In this document: positions 1 to 9,848 of the stretch, in pieces
Layout of the letters: each line of letters begins with the position of its first letter
Numbering within the stretch: position 1 is the first letter of the stretch
Source: JANMDS01 sp031430575
GTDB lineage: Bacteria; Pseudomonadota; Gammaproteobacteria; Burkholderiales; Casimicrobiaceae
Direction of reading: 5' to 3'
Length of the DNA stretch: 64,000 nt
Assembly (NCBI GenBank): GCA_031430575.1
Contig: JANPBT010000044.1
Span: 1 to 64,000, forward strand
The notes under the pieces: generated by a model
The model's database searches: none
The model's input: only the letters and a program-made list of their open reading frames with translations
What the model was told of the DNA's origin: nothing
Made by a program: the position numbers and the translations under genes

Positions 1-4
1 TTCC

Positions 5-1112
<1,108 letters not shown>

Positions 1113-1114
1113 AT

Positions 1115-1795
1115 ATGAGCATTTTTCAGTTTCGCGCTCCATTTCATGCGCCTCTTTTGTATGCGTATCTTTTACTTCTCGTCGCGAGTGGTACTGCTTG
1201 CGCCCAGTTTAATAACGGATTATTGGTCGAGCTTTACAACGACAAGCTAAATCATTATTTTTATACTACTGCTGGTTCTGGAGAGGCGGAGCAGATTCTT
1301 AAGGGGAGCGCGGGCGCTGGCTGGCAGCGCACGGGCTGGGAATTTGGAACGGGTAACGTGTTAATGATGGTTGGCTACGGCGCACCCTGTCGCTTTTACG
1401 GATCGCAATCACCGGGGCCGAATAGCCATTTTTACTCAATGAACCGAGATGAATGCAACGTATTAAAGCAACTTCAAATCGCTACGCCTGCAACTGAGCG
1501 ACGATGGAACTTTGAGGGCGACTTACCAGTCGTGCTTTGGCAATACAAAAAAGAGTTTGATATTGAGGGTCAGCTTGGTAAGGGTTGCTTAATTCGCGGT
1601 GGCGGCGACCCGGGGTACGTGCGGTTGCTTCGGTTTTACAACAATGGATTTGCCAGAGGATTCGATAGCAATCATCGGTTTGTCTACGAAAATGACTTGC
1701 AAGAAATCGCAAGGATGCTGTCCCAGCGCTGGGTGAATGAAGGAATCGCGCTTTGCGCCCTGAAAGCTTACAAAGACGGAGTTGTTCAACCCTAG
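1115..1795 (+). CDS. Secreted DUF5648 repeat protein
   Basis: The protein has 226 residues from ATG 1115; a GTG 12 bases upstream is also in frame. Residues 1-31 form a signal peptide ending in an ACAQ-type cleavage site. The mature part shows two copies of a pattern typical of DUF5648 repeats: an N/P-x-HFY(T/S) segment followed some 25 residues later by a W-x-RTGW-x-F or RRWNFEG segment. These repeats are usually found at the ends of secreted bacterial proteins and are thought to be surface or binding modules; here they make up most of the protein. It starts 2 bases after the preceding stop, so it is probably an operon partner of the phase-variable gene and would share its exposure to the cell exterior. 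Function unknown. Confidence 0.7.
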   Translation: MSIFQFRAPFHAPLLYAYLLLLVASGTACAQFNNGLLVELYNDKLNHYFYTTAGSGEAEQILKGSAGAGWQRTGWEFGTGNVLMMVGYGAPCRFYGSQSPGPNSHFYSMNRDECNVLKQLQIATPATERRWNFEGDLPVVLWQYKKEFDIEGQLGKGCLIRGGGDPGYVRLLRFYNNGFARGFDSNHRFVYENDLQEIARMLSQRWVNEGIALCALKAYKDGVVQP

Positions 1796-1820
1796 ATTAG
1801 AGATCGCAAATAAAGGCGAA

Positions 1821-1860
1821 AACTGCGCCGCAGGTATACATGTGTACCTGCGGCGCAACT
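1821..1860. repeat. Dispersed-motif inverted pair (TACC ends facing inward)
   Basis: A minus-strand copy of the dispersed motif (1821-1838) and a plus-strand copy (1843-1860) form a near-perfect 40-base inverted repeat 25 bases after the DUF5648 stop and upstream of secA. It is the only pair whose ACC ends point inward. It could act as a terminator hairpin. Confidence 0.85.
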
Positions 1861-2007
1861 ATTTTGGGGCTTGAAAACTGACCAGATCGCTGCAACTTAG
1901 AGCGGAGCTAGAAAGCAAGTAAAATCAAAGGTTTGCTGCGCACCGTGCGCAAAGGCTGATATGCCTTGGTTCGGTGCAGCGCTTTCCGCACTTCTAAGGT
2001 TTCCCGC

Positions 2008-4758
2008 ATGTTTGGCGACGTACTCAAAAAAATATTCGGCAGTCGCAATGACCGCCTTTTAAAGCAATACCGCGCGCAGGTGGTGAAAATCAATGCGCTC
2101 GAGCCTGGAATTAGGGCGCTCTCCGATGAGGAGCTGCGCGCAAAAACGCCGGAATTCAAAGCCCGCATCGAGAAAGGTGAGACCATTGATGCGATCTTGC
2201 CCGAGGCATTTGCAGTCGTGCGCGAGGCGAGCCAGCGCGCATTGGGCATGCGGCACTTCGATTCCCAGATGATCGGCGCGATGGCCTTGCATCAAGGCAA
2301 GATCGCCGAGCAGCGCACGGGCGAGGGCAAAACCCTAACGTCGACTTTGCCCGCCTATCTCAACGCCTTGACGGGCAAGGGCGTGCATATCGTCACGGTG
2401 AACGACTACTTGGCCAGCCGCGACGCGGAGTGGATGGGACGCTTACATAAATGGCTCGGACTGAGCGTTGGCGTAATTCTTTCGCAGCAGCCAAATGAAG
2501 ATAAAAAGGCGGCTTACGCTGCCGATATCACCTACGGCACCAACAATGAATTTGGCTTTGACTACCTGCGCGATAACATGGAAAACGAGCTCGCCGGGCG
2601 TCGTCAGCGTGGGCTTGCTTATGCAATCGTTGATGAGGTTGACTCGATTTTGATCGATGAGGCGCGCACGCCGCTCATCATTTCGGGCCAAGCCGACGAT
2701 AACGTGGAAATGTATTACCGCGTCAATGATTTAATTCCCAAGCTCGTACGCCAAGCAAAAGAGGATGCCCCAGGCGATTTTTATGTCGATGAAAAAGGCC
2801 ATCAAGTTCATATGAGCGAAGCCGGCCATGAGCATGCTGAAAGGCTCTTTGAGGAAGCGGGCTTGCTTAAGGTTGGCACTAATCTTTATGATGCCCAAAA
2901 TATTTCGTTAATGCATCACCTCTATGCGGGCTTACGGGCACATGCGCTTTATCACCGTGATCAGCACTACGTGGTGCAAGAAGGCGAAGTGGTCATTGTC
3001 GACGAATTCACTGGGCGCTTGATGGCGGGGCGGCGATGGTCAGATGGCTTGCATCAGGCGGTGGAGGCCAAAGAAGGGCAACCGATCCAGCGCGAAAATC
3101 AAACGCTGGCATCGATTACCTTCCAAAATTATTTCCGGCTTTATGGCAAGCTCTCCGGCATGACCGGCACGGCAGATACTGAAGCGTATGAATTTCAGCA
3201 AATTTACAACTTAGAGACCGTCATCATTCCAACGCATCGCCCGATGGTGCGTAAAGATGAAAATGATCTTTTCTTTCGTTCGTCGAAAGAAAAATTTAAC
3301 GCGGCGATTCGCGATATCAAAGACTGCTATGCGCGCGGCCAGCCCGTGCTCGTTGGCACAACTTCGATTGAAAACAGTGAGCTGATTGCGCAGATGCTTG
3401 AAAAAGAAGATCTGCCGCATAACGTATTGAATGCCAAGCAACATGCACGCGAAGCGCTGATCGTTGCGCAAGCAGGGCGGCCTAATGTGATCACTATCGC
3501 AACGAATATGGCCGGTCGCGGCACCGATATCGTGCTCGGCGGCGCGCTTGAGCCTGAGTTACGTGCCGTGCACGATGATGACGCAATACCTGCGGCGCAG
3601 AAAGAGGCTAAATTAGCCGAAGTTCGCGCGCAATGGCAAGCCCGCCATGATGCGGTGAAAGCCGCGGGCGGCCTGCGCATCGTTGCCACCGAGCGCCATG
3701 AGTCGCGCAGGATTGACAACCAATTGCGCGGACGCTCTGGGCGTCAAGGCGATCCGGGTGCGTCGCGGTTTTATTTGTCAGCCGAAGATCCACTCATTCG
3801 CATTTTTGGAGGAGATCGCATGGGCAAGATTATGGCCACGCTCAAGATCCCCGAAAATGAGCCCATCGATGCCCGCATGATGACGCGGCAAATTGAGAAA
3901 GCCCAGCTCAAAGTGGAGCAGCGCAATTTCGATATGCGTAAGCAATTGCTGGAATACGACGACGTGGCGAATGATCAGCGCAAAGCGATTTACGAGCAGC
4001 GCAATGATATTTTTGAAAGCACGCAAGTCAGCGATACTGCGACCAACATGATTTCCAGCTTCATGGACGAAACCGTGTCGCGTTACGTGCCAAAAGAGTC
4101 TGTCGAAGAGCAGTGGGACGTGCCCGCGCTTGAGAAGATTTTGCACGACGATTATCAAGTCAGCGCGGAAATTAGTTGGCTGCTTAAAACTAAGCCTGAT
4201 TCCACCGACGATGACATTCGCAGCGCAGTGGAGGCCGCAGCACTCGCGCAATACAAGAGCAAGCGTGAGCTCGCGGGCGACGAAGTGATCAATAATTTTG
4301 AGCGTGCTTACTTGCTGCAAAGCATTGACACCCATTGGCGCGAGCATTTGTCGGCACTAGATCATTTGCGTCAGGGCATTCATTTGCGCGGCTACGCACA
4401 AAAAAATCCGAAGCAGGAATACAAGCGGGAAGCGTTTGAGATGTTTTCCTCGATGCTTGATCGGGTGAAAGCCGATGTCGTACGCGTATTGCTAACCGTG
4501 CAAGTGCGCACCCAAGAAGACGTCGCTCAAGTCGAAGACAAGCCTCCGGTCAATGTGCAGTATCACCATAGCGGATTTGAAGTGGCATTAGCGACCGCCA
4601 ATGCAGGCAGCGCAGAGGCGCTCGCAAGCCCCGAGGCTGGTGTTGGCGCGGGAGCCGGGCAGCCCTTCGCTCGGCAAGCGCCAAAGCTTGGGCGCAATGA
4701 TCCGTGCTTCTGCGGAAGCGGGAAGAAATATAAACAATGCCACGGCGTGATCGGCTAA
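2008..4758 (+). CDS. secA: Preprotein translocase ATPase SecA
   Basis: SecA is the ATPase motor of the Sec translocon, pushing unfolded preproteins through SecYEG. The protein has 916 residues, close to the E. coli length. I chose ATG 2008 because the family begins with an amphipathic MFGDVLKKIFGS-like helix; an ATG 42 bases upstream only adds unrelated sequence. The Walker A motif GEGKT is at residues 105-109 and the DEVD Walker B box at 209-212. The NBD2 motif MAGRGTDIVLGG and the IDNQLRGRSGRQGDPG motif follow. The C-terminal zinc-binding SecB/lipid-binding tail (NDPCFCGSGKKYKQCHG) is at about 896-912. A dispersed-motif copy encodes IPAAQ near residue 526 in a variable loop of NBD2. No secM-like gene lies upstream. 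Confidence 0.98.
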   Translation: MFGDVLKKIFGSRNDRLLKQYRAQVVKINALEPGIRALSDEELRAKTPEFKARIEKGETIDAILPEAFAVVREASQRALGMRHFDSQMIGAMALHQGKIAEQRTGEGKTLTSTLPAYLNALTGKGVHIVTVNDYLASRDAEWMGRLHKWLGLSVGVILSQQPNEDKKAAYAADITYGTNNEFGFDYLRDNMENELAGRRQRGLAYAIVDEVDSILIDEARTPLIISGQADDNVEMYYRVNDLIPKLVRQAKEDAPGDFYVDEKGHQVHMSEAGHEHAERLFEEAGLLKVGTNLYDAQNISLMHHLYAGLRAHALYHRDQHYVVQEGEVVIVDEFTGRLMAGRRWSDGLHQAVEAKEGQPIQRENQTLASITFQNYFRLYGKLSGMTGTADTEAYEFQQIYNLETVIIPTHRPMVRKDENDLFFRSSKEKFNAAIRDIKDCYARGQPVLVGTTSIENSELIAQMLEKEDLPHNVLNAKQHAREALIVAQAGRPNVITIATNMAGRGTDIVLGGALEPELRAVHDDDAIPAAQKEAKLAEVRAQWQARHDAVKAAGGLRIVATERHESRRIDNQLRGRSGRQGDPGASRFYLSAEDPLIRIFGGDRMGKIMATLKIPENEPIDARMMTRQIEKAQLKVEQRNFDMRKQLLEYDDVANDQRKAIYEQRNDIFESTQVSDTATNMISSFMDETVSRYVPKESVEEQWDVPALEKILHDDYQVSAEISWLLKTKPDSTDDDIRSAVEAAALAQYKSKRELAGDEVINNFERAYLLQSIDTHWREHLSALDHLRQGIHLRGYAQKNPKQEYKREAFEMFSSMLDRVKADVVRVLLTVQVRTQEDVAQVEDKPPVNVQYHHSGFEVALATANAGSAEALASPEAGVGAGAGQPFARQAPKLGRNDPCFCGSGKKYKQCHGVIG
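3585..3601 (+). repeat. Dispersed motif copy in secA
   Basis: Exact core; read as IPAAQ in a variable NBD2 loop of SecA. Confidence 0.9.
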
Positions 4759-4793
4759 CCTGCGTGCGTTTTTAAGCCCAACCGACTACGCGC

Positions 4794-5483
4794 ATGCTAC
4801 GGCTTTACGTTGCAAGCACACCTCGTGGGGACGAAATATTATCGTTACCTGCGGCGCAGTTTGCGCATGTAAAAGCCCGTCGCTGCAGCGTGGGCGACGA
4901 AATTTTGCTATTCGACGGTAGCGGTCAAGAGTGGCAAGGCCGGTTGCATGACATCACGAAGCGTGATGCGCTTGTCGAGATCGGGCCAGCGCGTGACGGC
5001 CTCGGTTTCGCGACACCCGAAATCACGCTAGCGCTCTCGGTGATCGCGGCAGATCGAATGGACTGGGCCATCCAGAAATGTTGCGAGCTTGGCGTCGCGC
5101 GAATCGTGCCTTTACTCGCGCAGCGCAGCCAAGCGCCAGGTAATGCTGCAAATAAGACAGGGCATTGGCAGAGCATTGCCGCCGCTGCCGCCGAGCAATG
5201 TGGACGCGCAACGGTGACCAAGATTGCGCCCGCGCAAACGCTGACCACTCTTCTAAGCGTTCAATCTGCGCCGCAGGTATGGCTCATGCAGCAATCAGAA
5301 GCACACAGCGCAGCGCCTGAAATTATCGCCGATGCGCTCGTGTGTATCGGGCCTGAAGGCGGTTGGACGGCGGCAGAACTTGTGCAATTTCAGCTGGCAA
5401 ATGCGTTCGCGTTGAGCTTGTCTCACGCTACACTAAGAGCTGAAACCGCAGCGATCGTAGCGGTCGCAAAATTGCTCACCTAA
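4794..5483 (+). CDS. rsmE: 16S rRNA m3U1498 methyltransferase RsmE
   Basis: RsmE methylates N3 of U1498 in 16S rRNA using S-adenosylmethionine and belongs to the SPOUT (knotted) methyltransferases. The protein has 229 residues, slightly short for the family (about 243). The N-terminal PUA-like domain (1-70) is followed by the SPOUT domain with QKCCELG, the SAM-binding GPEGGW loop (about 184-189) and the LSHATLRAETA motif that forms the knot. The start 35 bases after secA matches the usual family start. Two dispersed-motif copies lie inside it, encoding LPAAQ at residue 18 and SAPQV at about 157. The PP2C gene follows after 2 bases, so translation is probably coupled. Confidence 0.93.
   Translation: MLRLYVASTPRGDEILSLPAAQFAHVKARRCSVGDEILLFDGSGQEWQGRLHDITKRDALVEIGPARDGLGFATPEITLALSVIAADRMDWAIQKCCELGVARIVPLLAQRSQAPGNAANKTGHWQSIAAAAAEQCGRATVTKIAPAQTLTTLLSVQSAPQVWLMQQSEAHSAAPEIIADALVCIGPEGGWTAAELVQFQLANAFALSLSHATLRAETAAIVAVAKLLT
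4845..4862 (+). repeat. Dispersed motif copy in rsmE (1)
   Basis: Exact core; read as LPAAQF in the N-terminal PUA-like domain. Confidence 0.88.
5263..5280 (-). repeat. Dispersed motif copy in rsmE (2)
   Basis: Full consensus; the coding strand reads SAPQV between two elements of the SPOUT fold. Confidence 0.9.
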
Positions 5484-5485
5484 TT

Positions 5486-6322
5486 ATGTCTACGCTCCGC
5501 CTCTCTACTGTTGCAGTCTCTAATGTTGGGCGCGTACGCGAACACAACGAAGACGCCGTTTTTATCGATGCGGAAATAGGCTTGGCCGTGTTAGCCGATG
5601 GGATGGGCGGCTACATGGCGGGCGAGGTTGCAAGCCAGATTGCGATTTCAGTCGTTCGCGAGCATTTAGAAGGCGTACGCGATATTGCGGTGCTCGGTAA
5701 GGTTGACCCTCTGAGTGGCTTAACCAATGCCGCCCAACGTATTCGCGCGGCCGTCATCGAAGCCAATCAACGTATCTATGTCGAAGCGACTAAAAAGCGG
5801 GATCAAGACGGCATGGGGACAACCATTGTCGTAGTCTTACTTTACGGAACTACCGCCTGCATTGCCCATGTCGGTGATAGTCGCTGTTATCGCCTGCGCA
5901 AAGGCGTGCTCTCGCAGCTGACCCGCGATCATTCGCTCGTTCAAGAACAAATCGATGCCGGTAAGCTCACGGCCGAAGAAGCAAAATCGAGTGGTTATAA
6001 AAATTTGGTCACACGCGCGCTCGGCATCGACGCGCTGACCGAGGCCGACATCAATGAATTTAGGGTAGCAGCGGGTGATATTTACCTTTTGTGTTCCGAT
6101 GGTTTATCCGATATGATGGCTGACGAAATTATCGAGTTAGAAATGAGTCGGCAAGTGCACCATAGCGCAATGGCCAATACCCTCATCGCGATTGCAAACG
6201 ACAATGGTGGTAAAGATAACGTATCGGTTTGCTTGCTTAAAGTGGATGCGTTGCCCGATGATCAATCCGCTTGGTGGAAAAAGTGGGCACACGAAAAAGC
6301 TAAAAAGGCAGGTAGCGCATGA
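5486..6322 (+). CDS. PP2C-family Ser/Thr protein phosphatase
   Basis: This is a metal-dependent protein phosphatase of the Stp/PrpC/PppA type (278 residues). The conserved motifs appear in order: VREHNEDA near the start (metal-binding Asp), LADGMGGYMAGE, GDSRCYRLRKG, LLCSDGLSDM and DNGGKDNVSV near the C-terminus. Metal-coordinating aspartates are present in each. Cytosolic: no signal peptide or membrane segment. Its stop overlaps the start of the next gene (an FHA protein) by four bases. Phosphatase plus FHA adjacency is typical of Ser/Thr phospho-signalling modules, but no Ser/Thr kinase gene lies in this window, so the substrate is not identifiable here. Confidence 0.93.
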   Translation: MSTLRLSTVAVSNVGRVREHNEDAVFIDAEIGLAVLADGMGGYMAGEVASQIAISVVREHLEGVRDIAVLGKVDPLSGLTNAAQRIRAAVIEANQRIYVEATKKRDQDGMGTTIVVVLLYGTTACIAHVGDSRCYRLRKGVLSQLTRDHSLVQEQIDAGKLTAEEAKSSGYKNLVTRALGIDALTEADINEFRVAAGDIYLLCSDGLSDMMADEIIELEMSRQVHHSAMANTLIAIANDNGGKDNVSVCLLKVDALPDDQSAWWKKWAHEKAKKAGSA

Positions 6323-7104
6323 GTGCGGGCAGACTTTTTTGGGTACAGCGCGATGGTGGTGTTGTCGAAATTCCGATAACGAAAGACCGTATCGTGATCG
6401 GTCGGGGCAATGCGGCTGATGTCAAAATTCCGATCGCGGCGATCAGCACCCAGCACGCCGCGATTGTGCGCAATTCCAACGGCATTAGCATTGAAGATTT
6501 GAAATCGACTAATGGCACGCGCGTCAATGGCCGACGGGTTGAAAATCTCGCACTTAAGCATGGAGATCAAATTGAGGTTGGCACTGAGCGTTTGGTATTT
6601 TTTACCGATGCGACGCTCCCGCCGTCTGAATTTAATCGCTTGACCAAAGCCAAAAATCCACGCAGTGCACCTGAACGCGAATTGTCAGAAGGTGATCCAA
6701 CGCTACGGCAGGCACCTCGGGCAAATGAAACAGTCGCTGCGCCCGGCCTTGGGGTGCTTGATGCGCCATATGAGCCGACGAAGGTCGAGCCGACTGCGCA
6801 ATCACGTCGCCCAGAAGCCATCGCCGCAATCGTCGGCAAGGGCTTCGTTACGATTTTGTCTGGCCGCATGGAGGGTAAGCGTTTTCCGTTGGTTAAGGAA
6901 GTCACCACGCTCGGGCAAGAAGGTTTTCAGGTCTATCAGATCGTTTACCGAGATGGCGCATATTGGGCGATGCGCGGCCAAAATAGCACGCCACCTTTCG
7001 TTAACGGGCGCGCGATCGATGCACCGCGCGGGCTGCGGCTTGCCCATAACGACAAAATTGAGCTTGGCGGTGCAGCGGTGCGATTTGAAATCGACGCTAT
7101 TTAA
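6319..7104 (+). CDS. Double FHA-domain protein
   Basis: The 261-residue protein starts with a well-conserved FHA domain (about 22-97): IVIGRG, STQHAAI, and STNGTRVNG provide the phosphothreonine-binding loops. A Pro/Ala/Glu-rich linker (about 105-165) leads to a second, more divergent FHA-like domain (about 170-261) that keeps FVNGRAI and a terminal beta strand but lacks a clear GR-S-H set. FHA domains bind phosphothreonine, so this is probably the reader partner of the upstream PP2C phosphatase, whose stop it overlaps (ATGA). The second domain may dimerise rather than bind phosphate; that part is inference. Confidence 0.88.
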   Translation: MSAGRLFWVQRDGGVVEIPITKDRIVIGRGNAADVKIPIAAISTQHAAIVRNSNGISIEDLKSTNGTRVNGRRVENLALKHGDQIEVGTERLVFFTDATLPPSEFNRLTKAKNPRSAPERELSEGDPTLRQAPRANETVAAPGLGVLDAPYEPTKVEPTAQSRRPEAIAAIVGKGFVTILSGRMEGKRFPLVKEVTTLGQEGFQVYQIVYRDGAYWAMRGQNSTPPFVNGRAIDAPRGLRLAHNDKIELGGAAVRFEIDAI

Positions 7105-7212
7105 AAAGTAGTTTCATTGATAGCGGTTTTGGCGCATGCGTTGAAGATGATGCGCACCCAAATCAGTTAGTGTGAGCAATCTTAGTAATGCTTGATCGAT
7201 GATGCCGCGGTG

Positions 7213-8178
7213 CTACCCAGCGCGTGTAACCATATCTCGTACCGCTTCCACAAGCGCGCGCTCCATCGCGGGCTCATGCGCAGAATGGGCACCGTCAGAT
7301 ACGATCATCAGTTTTGCATTTCGCCACGCTTGCGCGAGCATATAAGCATTGCGCGGTGGGCAGATAACGTCATATCGCCCTTGAATGATCGTCGCCGGTA
7401 AATGATCAATCTTATGCATATTTTCGAGCAGCTGATTGGGCGCGAGAAAGCAATCATTACCCATGTAATGCGCCTCGAGTGAGGCAATCCCGAGCGCAAA
7501 CCGATCCGCAGTCTTGGGCTCATTGGGCAATTGCTGGGGACTCGCAAGCGTGGCGCATGCGTTTTCATAGGCGGCCCAGTGATGGGCAGCCGGCAAATGC
7601 ACCGTCGCATCGGGATTTCTAAGGCGCGAGCGATACGCGGTGAGCGGGTCTGCGCGCTCGTGCGTAGGTAAGAAATTGAGGAATTGCGCGGCCGCTTCAG
7701 GTTGAAATTGCCCCATCTCATGAATAAACCAGCGCGTCTCTGCTGACGTGCCCAGAAATACGCCACGCAACACAAAACCGACGCAGCGCTCGGGGTGCGC
7801 CTGCCCATAGGCTAATGCAAGCGTTGATCCCCACGAACCGCCAAATACAATCCACTTTTCAATCCCGAGCATGATCCTCAGGCGCTCGATGTCAGAAATG
7901 AGCGCTTCGGTATTATTGTCTTCGGTTTCCGCCAAAGGCGATGAGCGTCCGCAGCCCCGTTGATCAAAAAGGGTGACGTAGGCTTTTGCGGGATTAAAAA
8001 ACTGCCGCGCTTTTGGAGAGCATCCGCTACCGGGTCCGCCATGGAGAAACACGATCGGAACGCCTTCACGCGATCCGATCGTTTCCCAGTAAATGCTGTG
8101 CAGTGCGCTAACCCGTAACTGCCCACTTTGCAGCGGCGAGATCGGCGGGAATAGTGCGGTCGACACTCGCATCGGCAT
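7213..8178 (-). CDS. pip: Proline iminopeptidase (alpha/beta hydrolase, S33)
   Basis: The 321-residue cytosolic enzyme matches prolyl aminopeptidases, which release N-terminal proline from peptides. HGGPG (oxyanion region) is at about 46-50 and FDQRGCGRS follows. The nucleophile elbow GGSWGS is at about 113-118. The acid is in the GRYDVICPP segment and the catalytic His is in SDGAHSAHEP. It lies 10 bases downstream of the FAH hydrolase gene and reads in the same direction, so it may be the last gene of that operon, although its role is unrelated to sugar acids. It converges with the FHA gene; no strong terminator is visible in the 108 bases between them. Confidence 0.92.
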   Translation of the reverse strand: MPMRVSTALFPPISPLQSGQLRVSALHSIYWETIGSREGVPIVFLHGGPGSGCSPKARQFFNPAKAYVTLFDQRGCGRSSPLAETEDNNTEALISDIERLRIMLGIEKWIVFGGSWGSTLALAYGQAHPERCVGFVLRGVFLGTSAETRWFIHEMGQFQPEAAAQFLNFLPTHERADPLTAYRSRLRNPDATVHLPAAHHWAAYENACATLASPQQLPNEPKTADRFALGIASLEAHYMGNDCFLAPNQLLENMHKIDHLPATIIQGRYDVICPPRNAYMLAQAWRNAKLMIVSDGAHSAHEPAMERALVEAVRDMVTRAG

Positions 8179-8188
8179 GCTGTCGCGC

Positions 8189-9043
8189 TTACTGCGCTTT
8201 GTATTTCAAAACGCGTTGCGTCTGCGTGCCCAACTTATCGATGCCGCACGTCATGACGTCGCCGGGTTTCAAGAATATTGAAGTCGGTTTTTTTCCCATA
8301 CCGACGCCCGGTGGCGTACCGGTAGTGATGATGTCACCCGGCAGTAAGGTCATGAACTGGCTGCAATAGCTCACAATCGTAGCGACATCAAAAATCATTG
8401 TCTTGGTGCTGCCCGATTGCATACGCACACCATTAACATCGAGCCACATATCGAGCTTTTGCGGGTTGCCAACTTCATCGGATGTGACCAACCAAGGCCC
8501 GACCGGACCAAACGTGTCGCAGCCTTTGCCCCGATCCCAAGTCGGGCCGCGCTCAAGCTGATACTCGCGCTCGCTTACATCATTGACTGTGCAATACCCG
8601 GCGACATAGCTCAATGCGTCTTTTTTTGAGACGTAGCGCGCCTTGGTGCCGATGATGACGCCAAGTTCAATTTCCCAATCGGTCTTGATCGAATTTTTAG
8701 GCAGCATCACGTCGTCGTTTGCCCCTTGCAAGCACGAGAGCCACTTGCCAAAAATGATTGGCTCTTTTGGCACCGGCATGCCAGCTTCCGCCGCGTGATC
8801 GCTGTAGTTCAGGCCAATGGCGATGAATTTCGAAGTATCAGCCACAATTTGGCCATAGCGCGGCGTGCCACGCACTAAGGGCAGCGTGCTGGTTTTGATC
8901 TTGGCGAGCTTGGCCAATACTTGTGGCCCAAGAGTTGCCGCAGAAATATCTTTAATCTTCCCAGAAAGATCGCGCAATTTACCGTCTGCATCGATCAAGC
9001 CCGGCTTTTCTTTGCCGAGTTTTCCGTAACGTACTAATTTCAT
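8189..9043 (-). CDS. FAH-family hydrolase, probable 2,4-diketo-3-deoxy sugar-acid hydrolase
   Basis: This 284-residue protein belongs to the fumarylacetoacetate hydrolase superfamily. The metal site can be seen in the WEIELGVIIG segment, with FIAIGLNYSDHA, NDVSEREYQ and the TGTPPGVGMG loop all conserved. Its start overlaps the stop of the upstream SDR gene by four bases (TCAT on the plus strand). FAH proteins paired with this type of SDR and a sugar-acid dehydratase usually cleave 2,4-diketo-3-deoxy sugar acids in non-phosphorylating L-fucose or L-rhamnose-type pathways. The context supports that, but ureidoglycolate lyase-like annotation is also common for the family, so the exact substrate is inference. 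Confidence 0.8.
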   Translation of the reverse strand: MKLVRYGKLGKEKPGLIDADGKLRDLSGKIKDISAATLGPQVLAKLAKIKTSTLPLVRGTPRYGQIVADTSKFIAIGLNYSDHAAEAGMPVPKEPIIFGKWLSCLQGANDDVMLPKNSIKTDWEIELGVIIGTKARYVSKKDALSYVAGYCTVNDVSEREYQLERGPTWDRGKGCDTFGPVGPWLVTSDEVGNPQKLDMWLDVNGVRMQSGSTKTMIFDVATIVSYCSQFMTLLPGDIITTGTPPGVGMGKKPTSIFLKPGDVMTCGIDKLGTQTQRVLKYKAQ

Positions 9044-9777
9044 ATGGTGATTCCTCCGTCGATCATGTAAGCATTGCCTGTTGCAAAAGTGGATTCATCT
9101 GAAGCCAAATAAATGACCAGAGGCGCGATTTCCTCTGGCGTTGCCAAGCGCCCCATGGGCTGCCTAGCGATGAAATCTTTGCGCGCCTGCGCGGGGTCGT
9201 CAAACGCATTAATACGATCGCCCAAGCTCGGCGTATCAACGGTGCCAGGGCAAATCGCATTGCAGCGGATGCCGCCTTTAACGTAATCAATCGCAATCGA
9301 TTTGGTCAAACCAATCACGGCCGCTTTTGATGCTCCGTAAACAAATCGGTTGGGGATACCTTTGATGCTCGAGCAGACCGAGGCCATATTGATGATCGAG
9401 CCGCCGCCATTTGAAATCATTTTGGGTAGCGCCGCTTTGATTGCAATATATTGCGCGCGCACGTTAAGTGAAAAGGAAAAATCCCAATCATCTTTGCCAC
9501 ATTCCATCACCGTGCCATGGTGCACGAAGCCTGCGCAGTTAAACAAAATATTGAGTGGTGGCAAATCAGCGATGAGTTTTTCAACCGCTGCGTCATCACG
9601 TGCATCTACCCGCATTGGCGTTACGCCAGCGACGCCGTTGAGCTCATCCAGCCATTTCTGGTTGATATCAGTTGCGATGACTTTCGCCCCTTCGCGCGCC
9701 ATTGCCAGCACCGTGGCCCGACCGATCCCTGCACCCGCGGCAGATACCAGTGCCAATTTTCCGGAAAGTCTTCCCAT
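9040..9777 (-). CDS. Short-chain dehydrogenase, probable 2-keto-3-deoxy-L-fuconate-type dehydrogenase
   Basis: This classical SDR has 245 residues from ATG 9777. A longer frame to 9846 would read through the dispersed motif and is rejected because SDRs of this group start a few residues before the nucleotide-binding loop. That loop reads AAGAGIGRA, so the usual first TG is absent. NMAS holds the Ser, and YGASKAAV holds the catalytic Tyr-x3-Lys. The sequence resembles enzymes annotated as BDH2/DHRS6-like or as 2-keto-3-deoxy-L-fuconate 4-dehydrogenase. With the FAH hydrolase translationally coupled behind it and a UxaA-type dehydratase divergent to it, oxidation of a 2-keto-3-deoxy sugar acid to the 2,4-diketo form is the likely step. 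Confidence 0.82.
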   Translation of the reverse strand: MGRLSGKLALVSAAGAGIGRATVLAMAREGAKVIATDINQKWLDELNGVAGVTPMRVDARDDAAVEKLIADLPPLNILFNCAGFVHHGTVMECGKDDWDFSFSLNVRAQYIAIKAALPKMISNGGGSIINMASVCSSIKGIPNRFVYGASKAAVIGLTKSIAIDYVKGGIRCNAICPGTVDTPSLGDRINAFDDPAQARKDFIARQPMGRLATPEEIAPLVIYLASDESTFATGNAYMIDGGITI

Positions 9778-9815
9778 ATCGCAATTTAGTTGAAGCAAAA
9801 TTGCAATGTAGCAAT

Positions 9816-9835
9816 AAATCTGCGCCGCAGGTATT
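9816..9835 (-). repeat. Dispersed motif copy in divergent promoter region
   Basis: A full-consensus copy sits in the 71-base gap between the divergent SDR and dehydratase genes, where promoter or operator elements would be expected, 13 bases before the dehydratase ATG. Confidence 0.92.
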
Positions 9836-9848
9836 GGGGAAACCATTT

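Noticed and set aside
3778..4347. 189-codon open frame antisense to secA
   Set aside because: Secondary frame of a strongly conserved gene; no family likeness.
9778..9846. Longer SDR start at 9846
   Set aside because: It would add 23 residues encoded mostly by the repeat and unlike any SDR N-terminus.
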